A DNA stretch of 64,000 nucleotides from Acanthaster planci. Taxonomy: Eukaryota; Echinodermata; Asteroidea; Valvatida; Acanthasteridae. Of this stretch, positions 45,101 to 55,894 are shown in pieces. The notes beneath the pieces are model-generated. The model worked only from the letters and a program-made list of their open reading frames with translations. It did no database searches and was not told the DNA's origin. How positions within the stretch are numbered: position 1 is the first letter of the stretch; each line of letters starts with the position of its first letter. Position numbers and translations under genes: made by a program. The stretch is taken from assembly GCF_001949145.1 (NCBI RefSeq), contig NW_019091582.1:626569-690568 (forward strand), in the 5' to 3' direction.

Positions 45101-48100
45101 TGGATGCTGGTTTGCAGGTTTGTAGCATTGGTAACATTTATTTCCAAGGATGGATTTGCGTCGGGGAGATGTTAATTAATTTCGGATTTTTGCCCTGTGA
45201 CATTGCAAGCGTCACGACTACACATTTGGCTAAGAGGAACATACAACATAACACCAGTCGACTGCTGTTTGCAGATTTGCAGCCTTGGTAATATTGCTAG
45301 AGTCTTGACCACGTTAGCGTTGGCTACAGGGAACATGCATGACAAGGTATTCTGATGAGCCCTTCCACTTTGATGACGACAAATCAGGGGATTGCAAACA
45401 CAGATTGGACGCCATCTCCTTGTACATGTACATACCTTCCCCCTCCCTCAAAAAGGAAAAAAGAAATTCAGACCTGGGCAGCCGGTGTCTCGGGCACGGA
45501 ACAAAATGGAAGAGCTGCGGGATGGAGTAGAGGAAGTTGATGACTTGAGGGATGAAGAACAGCAGCATGGTCTTGCTGGAGTGGCCCAGGATGCCCACCA
45601 CGGCGAAGGTCATCCCCGAGAAATAGCAGAACGTGTCGCCCACAAACAGGGCCGAGGGATACCTGGGAAGTCACCAAAATAAATGGTAGGGGTGAGCATT
45701 GGTCATCTAACCTTGGTGTGCACAGTGACCTCCACTCCTGGCAGCAGCGACTTTCCAGTAGGAAAGATTTTAAACAAATTTCACACGTTGAGCAAAAACT
45801 ACCCAGGAGCCAGCCAACGCCAGCAATTAACATAACATTAGGTTTGGGCTGGTAGACCTGTCTCTGTAAAGCAAGTATTCTCTATGCTCATACATGTAGG
45901 TAGCGACTTCCTTCAGCTGATGGCCCTATCCGCCTTGAGCAGAAGCACCCCCTCATTAGTTCAAAAGAGCCACATTGGTCAGAGTGCTCATTTTGCTGGT
46001 AGCGCCGCGACTGTAACACGTGTATTTTTTTATTTGTGAACCAGCGAAGTGTTGCTCTGACTAAAGGAGCCTCTGTTGCTAGGAAATTGAGCCCTCTCTT
46101 GGTCTAGCTTGGGGCTCATACCCCCTTTCCTCCCTGGCAGACAACTGCCCTAAACTCTATCTCCCTCGGTTGATTTACAAGTAACCTTCCACATCCTCGC
46201 AAATCTCAACACCATGCAGTAACCTGTGCACGTTAACAGTTGGACTCTGTTTATTCGTGGTATGTCAAATCATCCCAAGTAATACACAGCCAGTTTACCA
46301 GTGCAGTACTCATCCCAACAGATTACAACAAAGCCCTAACCCCCTAGGGTGTAAATGTAAAAATCACTTCGAAATTGGAGGGATTGAGGACTGCTGGGGT
46401 TAATGTTGGAGTTTGGGTAGTTGGGGATCATTAAATAGATTAATGCCAGTGGCACAGGACAAGAAGAAACAACTCCGTTTTCATTTGACTCACCAATTAT
46501 GGTACAAGATGGCCGCACACACCGCACAATATGGAATAATGAAGTACAGCGAGAATAAATTGGTTTCCGGATAGTTACCTGGAAATTGTAATGGAGTGTG
46601 AAAGAACCATTACTGTGTCACCCTCCTGAGCCAATTAAAAAAATACAAAAGAATCATCCTGAACCTTAAAAAGGTTCCAGACATTTTGATAAACACTGGG
46701 CTTTGAGACGGTTTTGAGTTGAAAAAATGCTTGTTGAATTATCAATGCCTCATCAGCAAGATGTCTTTTCATAGGGGTTTGTATTGCAACTATAATTACA
46801 TTTTAATGGTTTTTTTCTACAGTGTCAGATGCAACCCAATTTTGCTGAGAAATTCAATGCATAGTGATTTACAGAGACTAACGACTGTTAATTTAATAAC
46901 GTGTTCGATCAAGGATAAAATTGATCGTTAGAACATTCAACCATTTATAATGCTGCTTGAAATCGTGGGGATGAGCTTTGTCAGAAGGGTGTTTCTATTG
47001 GGATTATCTGGTTCAGGAAGTTAATGAGACCTAACATCCCAGGCATTTTTGCTAACAAAAACTTCTGCAATCCTGAAACATTTTTCATAGGAGCATTTTT
47101 TGTCTTTGTCTTAATTTCTGGAGCAGTAAGTCTCAAGTTTTAAAGGCAACATCACTTGGGCCTGACCCGCCTAAATTGTGCAAAATCTCTTAGAAGGATC
47201 GGAATCCAAAAAAGCTCTGATCCCATCATCTGTTTCATTTTCAACAATACATGGGAGCCCAGCATGCCGAAAATCAATCTCATCTTGGTGAGAAGAGCTG
47301 CTTCCCGCCCATATTTCTGAAAATCAAGCAGTGAGAAATCCAATTCAAAATTCCTACCGGTCAACTGGATGAGATTAAAGACGATTATACTGATCCCGAT
47401 GATGAGGGATTGGCCAGCCTCAATGCCATTAATTCCAGCTAGAATGTTGATGGCATTGGTGCAGAAGACTGCCAGCATGCCCATGTAGACATAGTACAGC
47501 ACACCTGCAAAATTACAAGCAAAATTGTTGATGGTAAATACTCAATCATGAATTTGTCCTAGACAATATTATTTTTGGTCAAGTTGGCAAGAATACAGTT
47601 TTGTTATCATATCAGTGGGAGTGAACTTTACAACATACAGGTTTTCGTCTATCCAATCCATGCTCTGCACAGCCAAGCAAATTTTTGAAAATGGAACATT
47701 AAGCCAGTGTTGAAAAAAATGCCATCTTTCCAAATTACATGATATCGCGACCGCAGCTCCTGACAAAGTTGGTCTTTATTTACAAATGCTGACCCTTGAC
47801 GCTCATTTGATCAGGTTTGTCCAGTATTTTTACTGCATCATCATTTTTGTTGACAATGCTGCAGAGCGATATTACCTGCCATGTCTGGCCTTGGCCCATG
47901 ACTACTTAACGGCCCAGCACATACTCAGCCTCCATGGCAGTTGAAATAGAGTCAAACCTCATTAACTTATAAGCAGTACTTTGTACTTTGCAGATTATCT
48001 TAATATAACAGGAACTTTGTATTATCAGGAACAAAAATGATCAAGAACCAACGATTGCAACCTAAAACTTTCCTTGTTAAAAGCAGAATGTTATATTAAT

Positions 48101-51100
48101 ATGGCACGTTCTTATTAAAGAAGCTTGACTGTCATGACTGTAGTAGGAAGTTGCGATGAGAAATATCACACAGATATCATTCAAATGACTCTTGGTCAGA
48201 ACACTGTATTTATGGATGATTATCCGCTGCGAGCGGAACAAAAGAGGGCGTGTTTTTGGTACTCACAGCATGCACGTACATGTACAGGCAGGTACACCAT
48301 GAGGCGTGCAAGTACAGTACATGCACATTTGACGCGGAGCATGCTGAGTACGCGTTACTTGTTTATTCCGGCATGTATGGTCTTTGCGTACATGCAGAAG
48401 GCGTGCAAGAACCCACTTGTAACCACCTGTCTTTCTTTAGCCAGTTGGGGGTGCACCTCAGCTCGGGGCGGATAGGCTAATCCGGTGACCAGAATTACAT
48501 GCAGAAGGTATTACAGCCATTCAAAAGGCTGTAACACAGATTGGGAAATGTGACTGAAATTCGCTCCCTTGTGTATGAAATTTACAATGGCACGTGGCTT
48601 CATCTGGCAAAGTGTGGCAGTACTGGGGCTCCCACAGAAATTGGAACAGCAAATTCCATGACTTTTTCAGGAGTTACACGTAAATATGATAATTTCCCCG
48701 ACATTTAATGTCACTTTAATGAGAAAAGTTGTTTAGCATTACAGACTGGGAGACAGCCAGGCAGGCAGTCAGGGTTCCCACAGCCATGGAAAATCCTGGA
48801 AAAATGGTTGTCCTAGAAAGTCACGGAAAAGTAACAGAGAATTGGAAAATAGGGTGTGTTGGAATCCCATTGTCAGATTGGAAAATGGAAAAGTCATGCA
48901 AAGTAGGATCGTCAAAAGGGTTATTTTTGATTCGGCACTTTTGATGTGATCACAGAATAATGATAAATTTACAGGCTGTCCTTATCAGCCCGCAACGTTG
49001 GTCTGCCCAGTCCGGGAGGGGCAGGCAGGCACCCGACTCCTGCTGCACACCTACCCAGATTGAAGATGGGGCCCAGAAACTGGTCCAGAGGCTTGGGTAC
49101 CACCACGGTGGTGGAGCCGATGTTGACCATGTAGACCATAAGGAGAGGCAGGGTGGCTATGGTGGGTAGCTGCAGTTTGTGACGCCAGCGTAGGTTCAGA
49201 ACGTCGTCGGCGAAGCCCAGGAATATCATGCAGCAGATGGAGAGCAGCGCCGCGATGAACTCGACAAACTGTCGACGGAAAACACGTCCCGACTTATTCA
49301 TCTTTATCAACAACATGCATTCCTCCCCATCACCACACTTTTTCAAAAATATCATCCGTTTATTCGGGAGACTTTATGTCTTCTTCCTGATCTCTTACCT
49401 GATTTTGTGTACAGCAAATATGAGACATTGCCCCCCCCCCAATCAAATTGGTCTGGAAACAACTACAAGTACATGTACCCGGTATGTATGTACATGTCAT
49501 GTGTACTGAAGGCCTGCTTTTACATTGGTGCCTCAACTTTTGTCTCCTTTTCCTGCATGGAGTCTGGGGCTATGATGATAGTAATACAATTTCGGGCTGT
49601 GTTTGTTTCACATGGATCTGGAGCACAATCAGTGATCCGTCACTGGTTTTCGGACACCAAAACTCGCCTAATGGATGGTGAGAACCAGTGTTTGGATCAC
49701 TGATCGCGATCCAGATCCATGTGAAACAAACAGGCCCTCAACTTTCATCTCAACATCTCTTTTCCTTACATGAAGTCCAGGACTGCACTGCATGTGATCG
49801 TTTATCAAATACAGTATTCAATTATTTATTATCGAAATCAAAGTTTGGAGTTAAATATCAATGATATACGAAAAAAAATGGAATTGTTTGGTTACAAAAT
49901 TGCATTCTAAAAGCATATTTCAAAGTACCTTGATTTGAATGGTACCTTTCAAACCTTTCTTTCTTATCTACATTTGTACGTTAGCTGTTGTAAAAACATG
50001 TACACGTGCATGTATATTTTACTTCTATTTTGCAGGATTTTGTCACAGCCAAACATTTAATTGAAAAGAAGGCGGAAAATTCAATCAGCCTGAATGGAGT
50101 CTACATGCTTGGTCTAATTTGCAACACCTCCTCAAACATGAAAAGGTGCCATCGACGGGAACTACCATGACTTGAGTCTGACCAGCAGTGGCAGATCAAT
50201 ATTCCAATCTTTGAGACCATCAGGCATCACCCATTAACCCTAACCCCCAAGGATGTATGTAAAATCATATTGAAATTGGAAGATTTGGGACTGTTAGGGT
50301 TAATAGATTGATCCATTATGCCCCATGTCCCAACGTAGGACCTGCCAAAAGGGGGGTGGGTGGGAGGTGTGGGGGAGTCCTCTCAGTCAGAAAGTGTTGG
50401 GGGGGGGTGGAACAGCTCCCCCCTTCAACCCTTTCCACTTCCGCTGCCAGTGGGTCTGATGAACCACTGAATTTACCCTGTGATGTGGAAAGTCCTCGTA
50501 GTTTTCAGCCGCCCACCACGAGGTCCAGAACGGCACCGGTATGAAGAGAAACATGATGATGAGGAACATAGCTCCAGCAATCACCCCGAGGGATTCGGGA
50601 CTGTCAGGGAGTAAAGCAACAGGGCAGAGATCGTGAGCTCTAGCTAAACAAGCTCAACTGTTCAACTGTTCAACACTTTAACCCTAACCCTACATAGTAC
50701 TACGAATTACTAGTTGTAGTAACATGTAGTATTCAGTCCTGTCTCTTGTAACAGGACATAACTTTATTGTTCTCTGAAGCAATAAGATACAATAGATAAG
50801 ACAATGTACCATACAGTGCTGTGGCACTATGAATGTATGGCTTTATTGTTCTCTATAAAGTAACAACGGAAGTAACCTAGCCAGACGTAGTAATCTGTGG
50901 TGCTTGGTTCTTCAGGCTAAGACTACTTCTTAGTATTCTGTAGTACTGTCTGACTGTGTAGTGCAAGCCAAACAATATGCTTGGCGATTAGGGTTAAAAA
51001 GACTGCTTTCATGTCTGGCCCAGTGCATGTGTGATGTACGGTAAATGAACTGTGTGCATTTGACATGTATGGAACAGCAGAACTGTGGGGTTTGTCATCC

Positions 51101-52010
51101 ACCATGCTTGTGGGAGTGCCGCGGCCAGCAAACCCCACTGGGAGCATGGCCGATGATGAACTCTGCAGTTCTAGGGTGACATTTTCACACACATCACATG
51201 CTTAATTAATGCACAGATGTCATGTGACGACTGTGAACTGCCTTAAAAGGTTTCAGTGTCCCATCAAGCCGGTGGCCAATAACATTTGGTGTTCAGACTC
51301 ATCCAGCCTGCTATGACTTACATGTAAATCAGCCTTTTCAGTTTGGGAACTCCTTTTCATAGGCCAAATTGTTCACACATTTGCAAAGTGTAGTCTTTTC
51401 TCCCGCCCTTTTGACTAAGTTATAAAATATAAGGACACATGTAATGCTTTAATGGATCACAGCACAAGATTACTAAAGCATGATGTCGCGGATCACAAAA
51501 CGACTGATTATCCTTGTTCAAAAAGTGGACACCAACTACAAGTCAGACCACAGCCATGGAGTTGAAATAGATAATCTACTGACTGCAGAACTCGCTGTAG
51601 CAGGCTGTAGTGTGACTGTTACTGTTACTAAGTGTTACTTGTGCTTTTGTCTGTTTGTTGCTTGGTTAATCCCACCATGCCCACTAACGGATTCCATTCA
51701 AAGGCAAATCAACTGTGGAAGGAGTAGCCTACGCGATAAATATGCGTCAGATTCAAGACTGTGCTGATTATAGTCCTACTGATTTAATACAAAAGAGGCC
51801 CTGGACGTACATGCTGGAGGCTACTTACACTTGCACGGGTTTGCCGCCCGGGGGCGTCCTTTTGCTCATATCTCGGCCACTCAGCCCTGCCTTCAAGAAC
51901 AGCTCGTAAGACATGGGCAACAGCCTCAGTGTCACGGCGAAACCCACCACAGACATCAGAGCATTCAGAAGTACCGGGAAATACATCTTCCAGTCAAAGT
52001 CGGCATCCAT
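42104..52010 (-). CDS. DPAGT1: UDP-GlcNAc--dolichyl-phosphate GlcNAc-1-phosphotransferase, complete, nine exons
   Basis: Exons are 52010-51829, 50600-50477, 49268-49055, 47504-47358, 46578-46494, 45662-45474, 44948-44878, 43127-42955 and 42175-42104. All junctions are GT/AG and phase-consistent, giving 1257 nt and 418 residues (human about 408). The enzyme transfers GlcNAc-1-phosphate from UDP-GlcNAc to dolichyl phosphate in the ER membrane, the first committed step of N-glycan precursor synthesis and the tunicamycin target. Family motifs present: the magnesium-binding [13 protein letters not shown] (Asp123-Asp124), [15 protein letters not shown] (190-204), [11 protein letters not shown] (Asp260) and the substrate-binding CPRHRLPR (307-314). 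About ten hydrophobic segments are spread over the exons. The last residues are ARVFYDVVE. No break or missing key residue is seen, so it should be functional. A minus-strand ATTAAA about 390 nt past the stop (41712-41707) is a possible poly(A) signal. Confidence 0.97.
42955..43127 (-). CDS. DPAGT1: DPAGT1 exon 8
   Basis: The exon has 173 nt, with acceptor TTACTCACAG and donor GTAGAC. It carries [20 protein letters not shown], the family TECNN-x-TLIN block, preceded by a less conserved loop. Confidence 0.95.
43552..43803. mobile_element. MITE family C, copy 2
   Basis: ATTCCAGAAATTAGGGGTCC and TTTTTCGTGTCCCTGTCACA are mirrored by ATGTAACAGGGACACGAAAA and GGACCCCTAACATCTGGAAT. The length is about 250 bp. 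It lies in DPAGT1 intron 7, upstream of exon 8. Confidence 0.72.
44176..44380. repeat. dispersed repeat J, copy 1
   Basis: TCTTGAGCAGGAGCACTCCC, GGTTGAAAAGAGCCACGTT, TTTGTGAACCAG, GCCTTTCTTGGTTA and GCGCCCTCTCT occur in the same order as in the copy at 45925. It lies in DPAGT1 intron 7. Confidence 0.65.
44878..44948 (-). CDS. DPAGT1: DPAGT1 exon 7
   Basis: The exon has 71 nt, with acceptor TGCCATTAG and donor GTAAGC. It encodes [20 protein letters not shown], the conserved cytosolic KLEMSY-x-KFKTK block. Confidence 0.95.
45474..45662 (-). CDS. DPAGT1: DPAGT1 exon 6 (third catalytic Asp and CPRHR loop)
   Basis: The exon has 189 nt, with acceptor ACTTCCCAG and donor GTCTGA. It carries [40 protein letters not shown] and the membrane segments between. 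The exon is GC-richer than its flanks. Confidence 0.96.
45925..46128. repeat. dispersed repeat J, copy 2
   Basis: CCTTGAGCAGAAGCACCCCC, AAAAGAGCCACATTGGTC, TTTGTGAACCAG and GAGCCCTCTCTTGG match copy 1. It lies in DPAGT1 intron 5. Confidence 0.65.
46330..46406. mobile_element. short palindromic element I, copy 1, with telomere-like ends
   Basis: CCCTAACCCCCTAGGGTGTA at the left and GGGGTTAAT at the right bound a core ATGTAAAAATCA..GAAATTGGAG shared with the copy at 50233. Confidence 0.5.
46494..46578 (-). CDS. DPAGT1: DPAGT1 exon 5
   Basis: The exon has 85 nt, with acceptor ATTTCCAG and donor GTGAGT. It encodes [16 protein letters not shown] and ILYHNW, matching the FSLYFMIPF and LYHNW segments of vertebrate DPAGT1. 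Confidence 0.93.
47358..47504 (-). CDS. DPAGT1: DPAGT1 exon 4
   Basis: The exon has 147 nt, with acceptor TTTTGCAG and donor GTAGGA. It carries [20 protein letters not shown], nearly invariant from yeast to human. Confidence 0.97.
48398..48478. repeat. dispersed repeat K, copy 2
   Basis: TGCAAGAACCCACTTGTAAC, CACCTGTCTTTCTTTAG and GGGGGTGCACCTCAGCTCGG match the copy at 1870. It lies in DPAGT1 intron 3. Confidence 0.6.
48640..48905. repeat. repeat with GGAAAATCCTGGAAAA motifs
   Basis: CATGACTTTTTCAGG on one side and CCATGGAAAATCCTGGAAAA with GTCACGGAAAAGTAACAGAG on the other form a loose inverted pair. Such CATGGAAAA/TTTTCCATG-rich elements are common dispersed repeats in animals. It lies in DPAGT1 intron 3. 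Confidence 0.4.
49055..49268 (-). CDS. DPAGT1: DPAGT1 exon 3 (catalytic Asp pair)
   Basis: The exon has 214 nt, with acceptor CGTCGACAG and donor GTAGGT. It carries [20 protein letters not shown], the conserved Asp pair that coordinates magnesium, then VVVPKPL. Confidence 0.97.
49594..49738. mobile_element. MITE family A, copy 3
   Basis: It shares TGTTTGTTTCACATGGATC, CAATCAGTGATCCGTCACTGG and a right end GATCCATGTGAAACAAACAG with copies 1 and 2. The length is about 145 bp. It lies in DPAGT1 intron 2, upstream of exon 3. Confidence 0.75.
50233..50306. mobile_element. short palindromic element I, copy 2, with telomere-like ends
   Basis: ATTAACCCTAACCCCCAAGG at the left is mirrored by GTTAGGGTTAAT at the right, around TGTAAAATCATATTGAAATT. 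The CCCTAA/TTAGGG ends look like one or two telomere repeats in opposite orientation. Confidence 0.55.
50477..50600 (-). CDS. DPAGT1: DPAGT1 exon 2
   Basis: The exon has 124 nt, with acceptor CCCTGACAG and donor GTAAAT. It reads [20 protein letters not shown] and ends EDFPHHR, matching the PES-GVI and FPHH blocks of the family. Confidence 0.95.
51829..52010 (-). CDS. DPAGT1: DPAGT1 exon 1
   Basis: The exon has 182 nt and starts at ATG 52010 ([20 protein letters not shown]). It ends in phase 2 at a perfect GTAAGT donor. It carries the first membrane segment and the [18 protein letters not shown] loop. Confidence 0.95.
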
Positions 52011-52279
52011 CCTGCCACGGCTAGCACATATAATGATGTGTCCTTTCCAATTCTCTACGATTTAACCTTGCAAAGTGTACCCAGCTACATGTAGGTACAA
52101 AGTGCATGGAGTGTCAACGTAAGGCAGATGTTGAAACGAGCTGCCGGAGTTGCGTGTGTACGCCTGGCTGCATAAACTTGTATAAGTCCTTCAAAATAAC
52201 TGGTATATTCATTTTATTCGTTTCGCTTGTTGAATCAGCTATGTACATGTACATGTACAGTGTACAGTAGGCCTGCACC

Positions 52280-52507
52280 ATGTTTAGGCGGAACTGGCAA
52301 TGCCTTTCTAGTTCTCTTGATATGTTTGAGGACGAGGACTTGGACTTGTTTATTGCAGCTTCTTCAAATAGCAACGTGTACATCGGGACGGGATTGCAAC
52401 ATCATTCTGTTTCCGAAATTGGTACACGCATAGAGGAAAAAGGAATTATTGATCTACGTGAGAATTACATCGATCAATCAATACTGATGTCCAGTATATG
52501 TTTTTAA
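52280..52507 (+). CDS. short open reading frame divergent from DPAGT1, unrecognised
   Basis: It has 75 codons with a good start context (GCACCATGT). It lies 270 bp upstream of, and divergent from, the DPAGT1 start. It reads MFRRNWQCLSSSLDMFEDED, then an Asp/Glu- and Ser-rich stretch. Composition looks more protein-like than most chance frames here, and a GTATAT at 52494 could serve as a donor, making it a first exon. No family is recognised. It could equally be chance. Confidence 0.25.
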   Translation: MFRRNWQCLSSSLDMFEDEDLDLFIAASSNSNVYIGTGLQHHSVSEIGTRIEEKGIIDLRENYIDQSILMSSICF

Positions 52508-52895
52508 AAATACCACAAAACAAAACAAAAAAAATTCAATGGTATTCGGTGCAGCCCTGTGTCATGATCATCGCTGTATGCAGCAAAGGAAATTAAACTT
52601 TATCCTTTAATCCATACCTTAAAAGGCAACATTTTGCATGCACGTGTACTAATATTGTATATAAAAAATGTGTTGCGTTGTACATGTACCGGCGCTACGA
52701 CGCAACGCTACGACTACTCCGTCGCGTCGTGGCGACAAGATGCAATTTTGTCGTCTATAGGACACCATAGACGAGAAAATGTTGTATAAAGCTCCACAGT
52801 TCCACTTTTACGAGGTGTGTTTTGCAGGGTGGTGAATGTTTCTCAATGAGTTGCGGAAGCAATATACTAAGTTGCAGCATTATCCTTACATGTTA

Positions 52896-52965
52896 CACCA
52901 ATGTAATGGGTGATCAGAAATGGCGAGAAGTATTTGCTTGTACTTTTCAAATGAGTTCGTGCATT
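52896..52965. repeat. dispersed repeat M, partial copy 1
   Basis: CCAATGTAATGGGTGATCAG and the following GAGAAGTATTTGCTTGTACTT match 54666-54735. The rest of the repeat unit is absent here. Confidence 0.45.
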
Positions 52966-53340
52966 ATCGATTCTGATTCTGTCAATTATTGCTTAATGGT
53001 TGTAAGTTGAGTGCATAAACCCTAAATTAAGTCGGTACCGTAAATAAAAACTTTAATAACTGACGCGTTGAGTCTCGCTGCAGCGGTGATCGTTAACAGG
53101 GAACAAACTTTCATGGCAGCAACTTCGAATCTAGACTTGAATCAAGCCGGAATTACGTTGCTCTCGAATTCCCTGGTCGGCCATCCCTTTAGTTGGTACG
53201 CGCTCGGCCGGCCCGGCAGCGCAACTTCCATAACCCCGACAAGGCGCCCTCATTTGATAGCATTCATTGTATAACGTGTGCCATACGTCACCAGTCAGTA
53301 AGTCCGACTTGCCCCCCGTCGGTGATATACCGTATTTCAT

Positions 53341-53521
53341 GGCGTTCCCAATTTCAGTCGTATTCTTGAACGTACAATATAAATTTGGAACCCCTAGTGG
53401 GTTGGTACCAGGTGATTTGGGGGGATCGCAATGAACTCATAGGATATAGTCTGGTTGTATGAATTTAACGTTTTTCAGTAAATACACTACGTTAGGGAAT
53501 ACGAATGAAATTGGGGACGCC
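53341..53521. mobile_element. MITE F with about 36-bp terminal inverted repeats
   Basis: GGCGTTCCCAATTTCAGTCG at the left is mirrored by CGAATGAAATTGGGGACGCC at the right. The mirror continues to GTATTC/GAATAC and GAACGTA/TACGTT. The element is 181 bp in the DPAGT1 upstream spacer. Confidence 0.72.
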
Positions 53522-54503
53522 GCGAACACGGTCTATTGCATACGAACGGCATGACCTTGCATAATATATACGGAGTTTTCACCAATCAAAGTAGTCAGAC
53601 ATTATAATGCAGATATGAACGATGTAAAAACAAGTCCGGCAATGTGATTGGCTGCTACCACTTTTGGCAGATGCGCCCATAGGCTGTCAATATACAAACG
53701 TTTGGCAGAATTCGTCAAGTCAGGATTTCTAAACTGAACTCACAGTAATATAAAGTGGACACTAGAGGGCGCGAAAGCAAGCAACAGCAACCTCTTTCTC
53801 AGACGTGTTTTTACTAAGCAACTTCTGGGTACACAATTTGAGCAGTAATTTTGTCCAGTAAGCATGGATGATTTCAAGTCTTTAAAGGAACCAGGAAATA
53901 GAAATAATTTTCATAAATTTTACTAAAAAACCTTTGAAATTGCATCAGTTGGTTTCAATTAACCTTGTTTTAAATTATTGTTTTGGAATTTTAACCCATA
54001 TTTAATTTTTTTTGGTTTTTAAGCTAATGTATATTTGCATATTTACGAGCAGAACTGTGATGTCATCCAAGGCCCTGAATCTCAATGTTGCACTGATTTG
54101 TGCACAGAAAACTTTAGATTATTTTAACCACTGCTATGGCAGATTTTATTTTATTTGGCAATTTATTGCTGTGTAAGTATATGGCAATAATCCAGCTAAA
54201 ATCCCTTTCAAAGAAATGTTCCCAGACAGCAAATTTAGGGTTCACAATTTGAACAAGAAAACATGCAACCTGAACCATGTCTTCCTGGATTTACATCAGA
54301 GCAAAAGCGCCCTCACTTGTCCAGAAATGCGTGGCCAATTTTAACTGTTTGAAAAAGTGCACCTTTTAGTTCACGAAACTCAAAAAAGATGTTAAACAGT
54401 CTTCATACATGGAAAAAGGGTAGAGAGATGCACAAAAAGCGATTTCCAAAAACAATTCATTTCCTGGTTCCTTTAAAAAGTGCTTTTTTAAATGCATTTA
54501 AAT

Positions 54504-54600
54504 AGATCAGCTCTCGTCGGATAACTAAGCACGGTTTGGGAAGGTACTCGGTCATCGGGTATGGTGTTCCGGAGATCGGAGCATGGTGGATGAGTAACTC
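54504..54600 (+). other. 5S-rRNA-like sequence (pseudogene or SINE3-type head)
   Basis: CTCTCGTCGGATAACTAAGC followed by ACGGTTTGGGAAGGTACTCGG resembles the internal control region of 5S rRNA (CTCGTCTGAT...CTAAGCAGGGT...GGTTAGTACTTGG), with deletions. The 5' and 3' ends of a 5S gene are not present. It may be a degenerate 5S copy or the head of a 5S-derived SINE. Confidence 0.35.
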
Positions 54601-54665
54601 CATTACACTGGAAGAGCCTCTCCTAATGTGTTTTGATTTTGAAGTTATATCAAGTAGCTTTTTTC

Positions 54666-55290
54666 CACAATGTAATGAATGATCAGTGGCAGAGAAGATA
54701 TGCTGGTATTTTCTTTAAATTCAAAAGTTGTTCCGTCCTTGCCTGAGTGATTGTATAAACTTTATCATGGATGTTCGCCATATCAGTCCACTACACATGT
54801 ACTAACAAATCATTTGCTGCATAAACATAATCAAGAGATGATGAGCAACACAAATTTTGAGCTGATACCCTTGAGGACAATATTGGAACACCACAAAGGA
54901 AACGCTCAAAAGGATCAGGTTTGGTTCTATGCTTGTTGGTTTTTTCCCCTGAAATGTATACTTGCTCCTTGGTATGAGTAATGCATGAAAATAAACAAAA
55001 TTTACTCAGGAACGTTCGCTACCGACTAACCATCTGGCCCAAGATATCAGATTATGAACATAAAGGATAACTGAACTATGACGGAATAAAACAAAAGGGA
55101 GTGCTGAAGGACATGTGGTTATCTAGAAAGGTTGTTTTTCTGTAAACAATTCTCTTCCTTCTTCGTCTGAATATTTATACAAAACTTTTTGCTCCGATGA
55201 TGCTGTGCTGCACAAATCGTTTTGGTACACATGTTGCTTTCATTTTGGTAGTAATGAAAACCAGTTTATTCTTCGACCTTCCACACTGTA
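54666..55290. repeat. dispersed repeat M, copy 2 (longest)
   Basis: 54936-55290 aligns with 57687-58075. Shared blocks include CCTGAAATGTA, GTAATGCATGAAAAT, a TCGTCTGAATATTT block and ATGAAAACCAGTTT. 54666-54735 aligns with 52896-52965. No intact frame runs through it. Confidence 0.55.
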
Positions 55291-55392
55291 CTTGTACTTG
55301 GTTCAGTGATAAAGGATGTCCTGGTTATCAAAAAATCAAGTGTAGGCCTACATATTTTTGTTTTCTCGTTTTTGTGCTACATTTAGCATCCC

Positions 55393-55572
55393 TGGTGTTA
55401 TCAGAGGACTACACCAACACTGTTCGCTTGTGTTAGAAATATTGGTGATATTTAACACCCTCCAATGCATTATAATATAGGTGTGTAAAGTGTCAGTTAA
55501 AATAACACCCTACGGTGTGGTCATATGATAACACCAAAAAGTGTTGATTTTAACACCACAGGTTTGCAGTGT
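55393..55572. mobile_element. element with repeated AACACC/GGTGTT hairpins
   Basis: TGGTGTTATC, ACACCAACACTGTT, TTAACACCC, AAAATAACACC, GGTGTGG, GATAACACC and GTGTTGATTTTAACACC alternate over 180 bp, so that several short hairpins can form. There is no coding content. Confidence 0.4.
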
Positions 55573-55894
55573 ATTATGGACAATGAAAATATATCTTGAA
55601 CCTTTTGTTCGCATATTGTTACGATTCCTCATGATGATAATCAGTATCTCAAATCAATGGTATAAAGCCATTTGCTGTCTGTATACTTCCTGAAATTGTT
55701 TAGTACCATATCCATTTCATGATATTGTTATATAATTAACTATATCCAAGAATTTTCTGTTGTATAGGATATCTGCCACTCCGGGACTCAAACAGACACG
55801 CTCTTGCGGGCGATGCCTGCTTTTTGAAAGTGTTTGAAATGAATCAGGAGAGTACCGTGACCGTGAAGAACCACGTACGTTCACGGGTGTAGGG

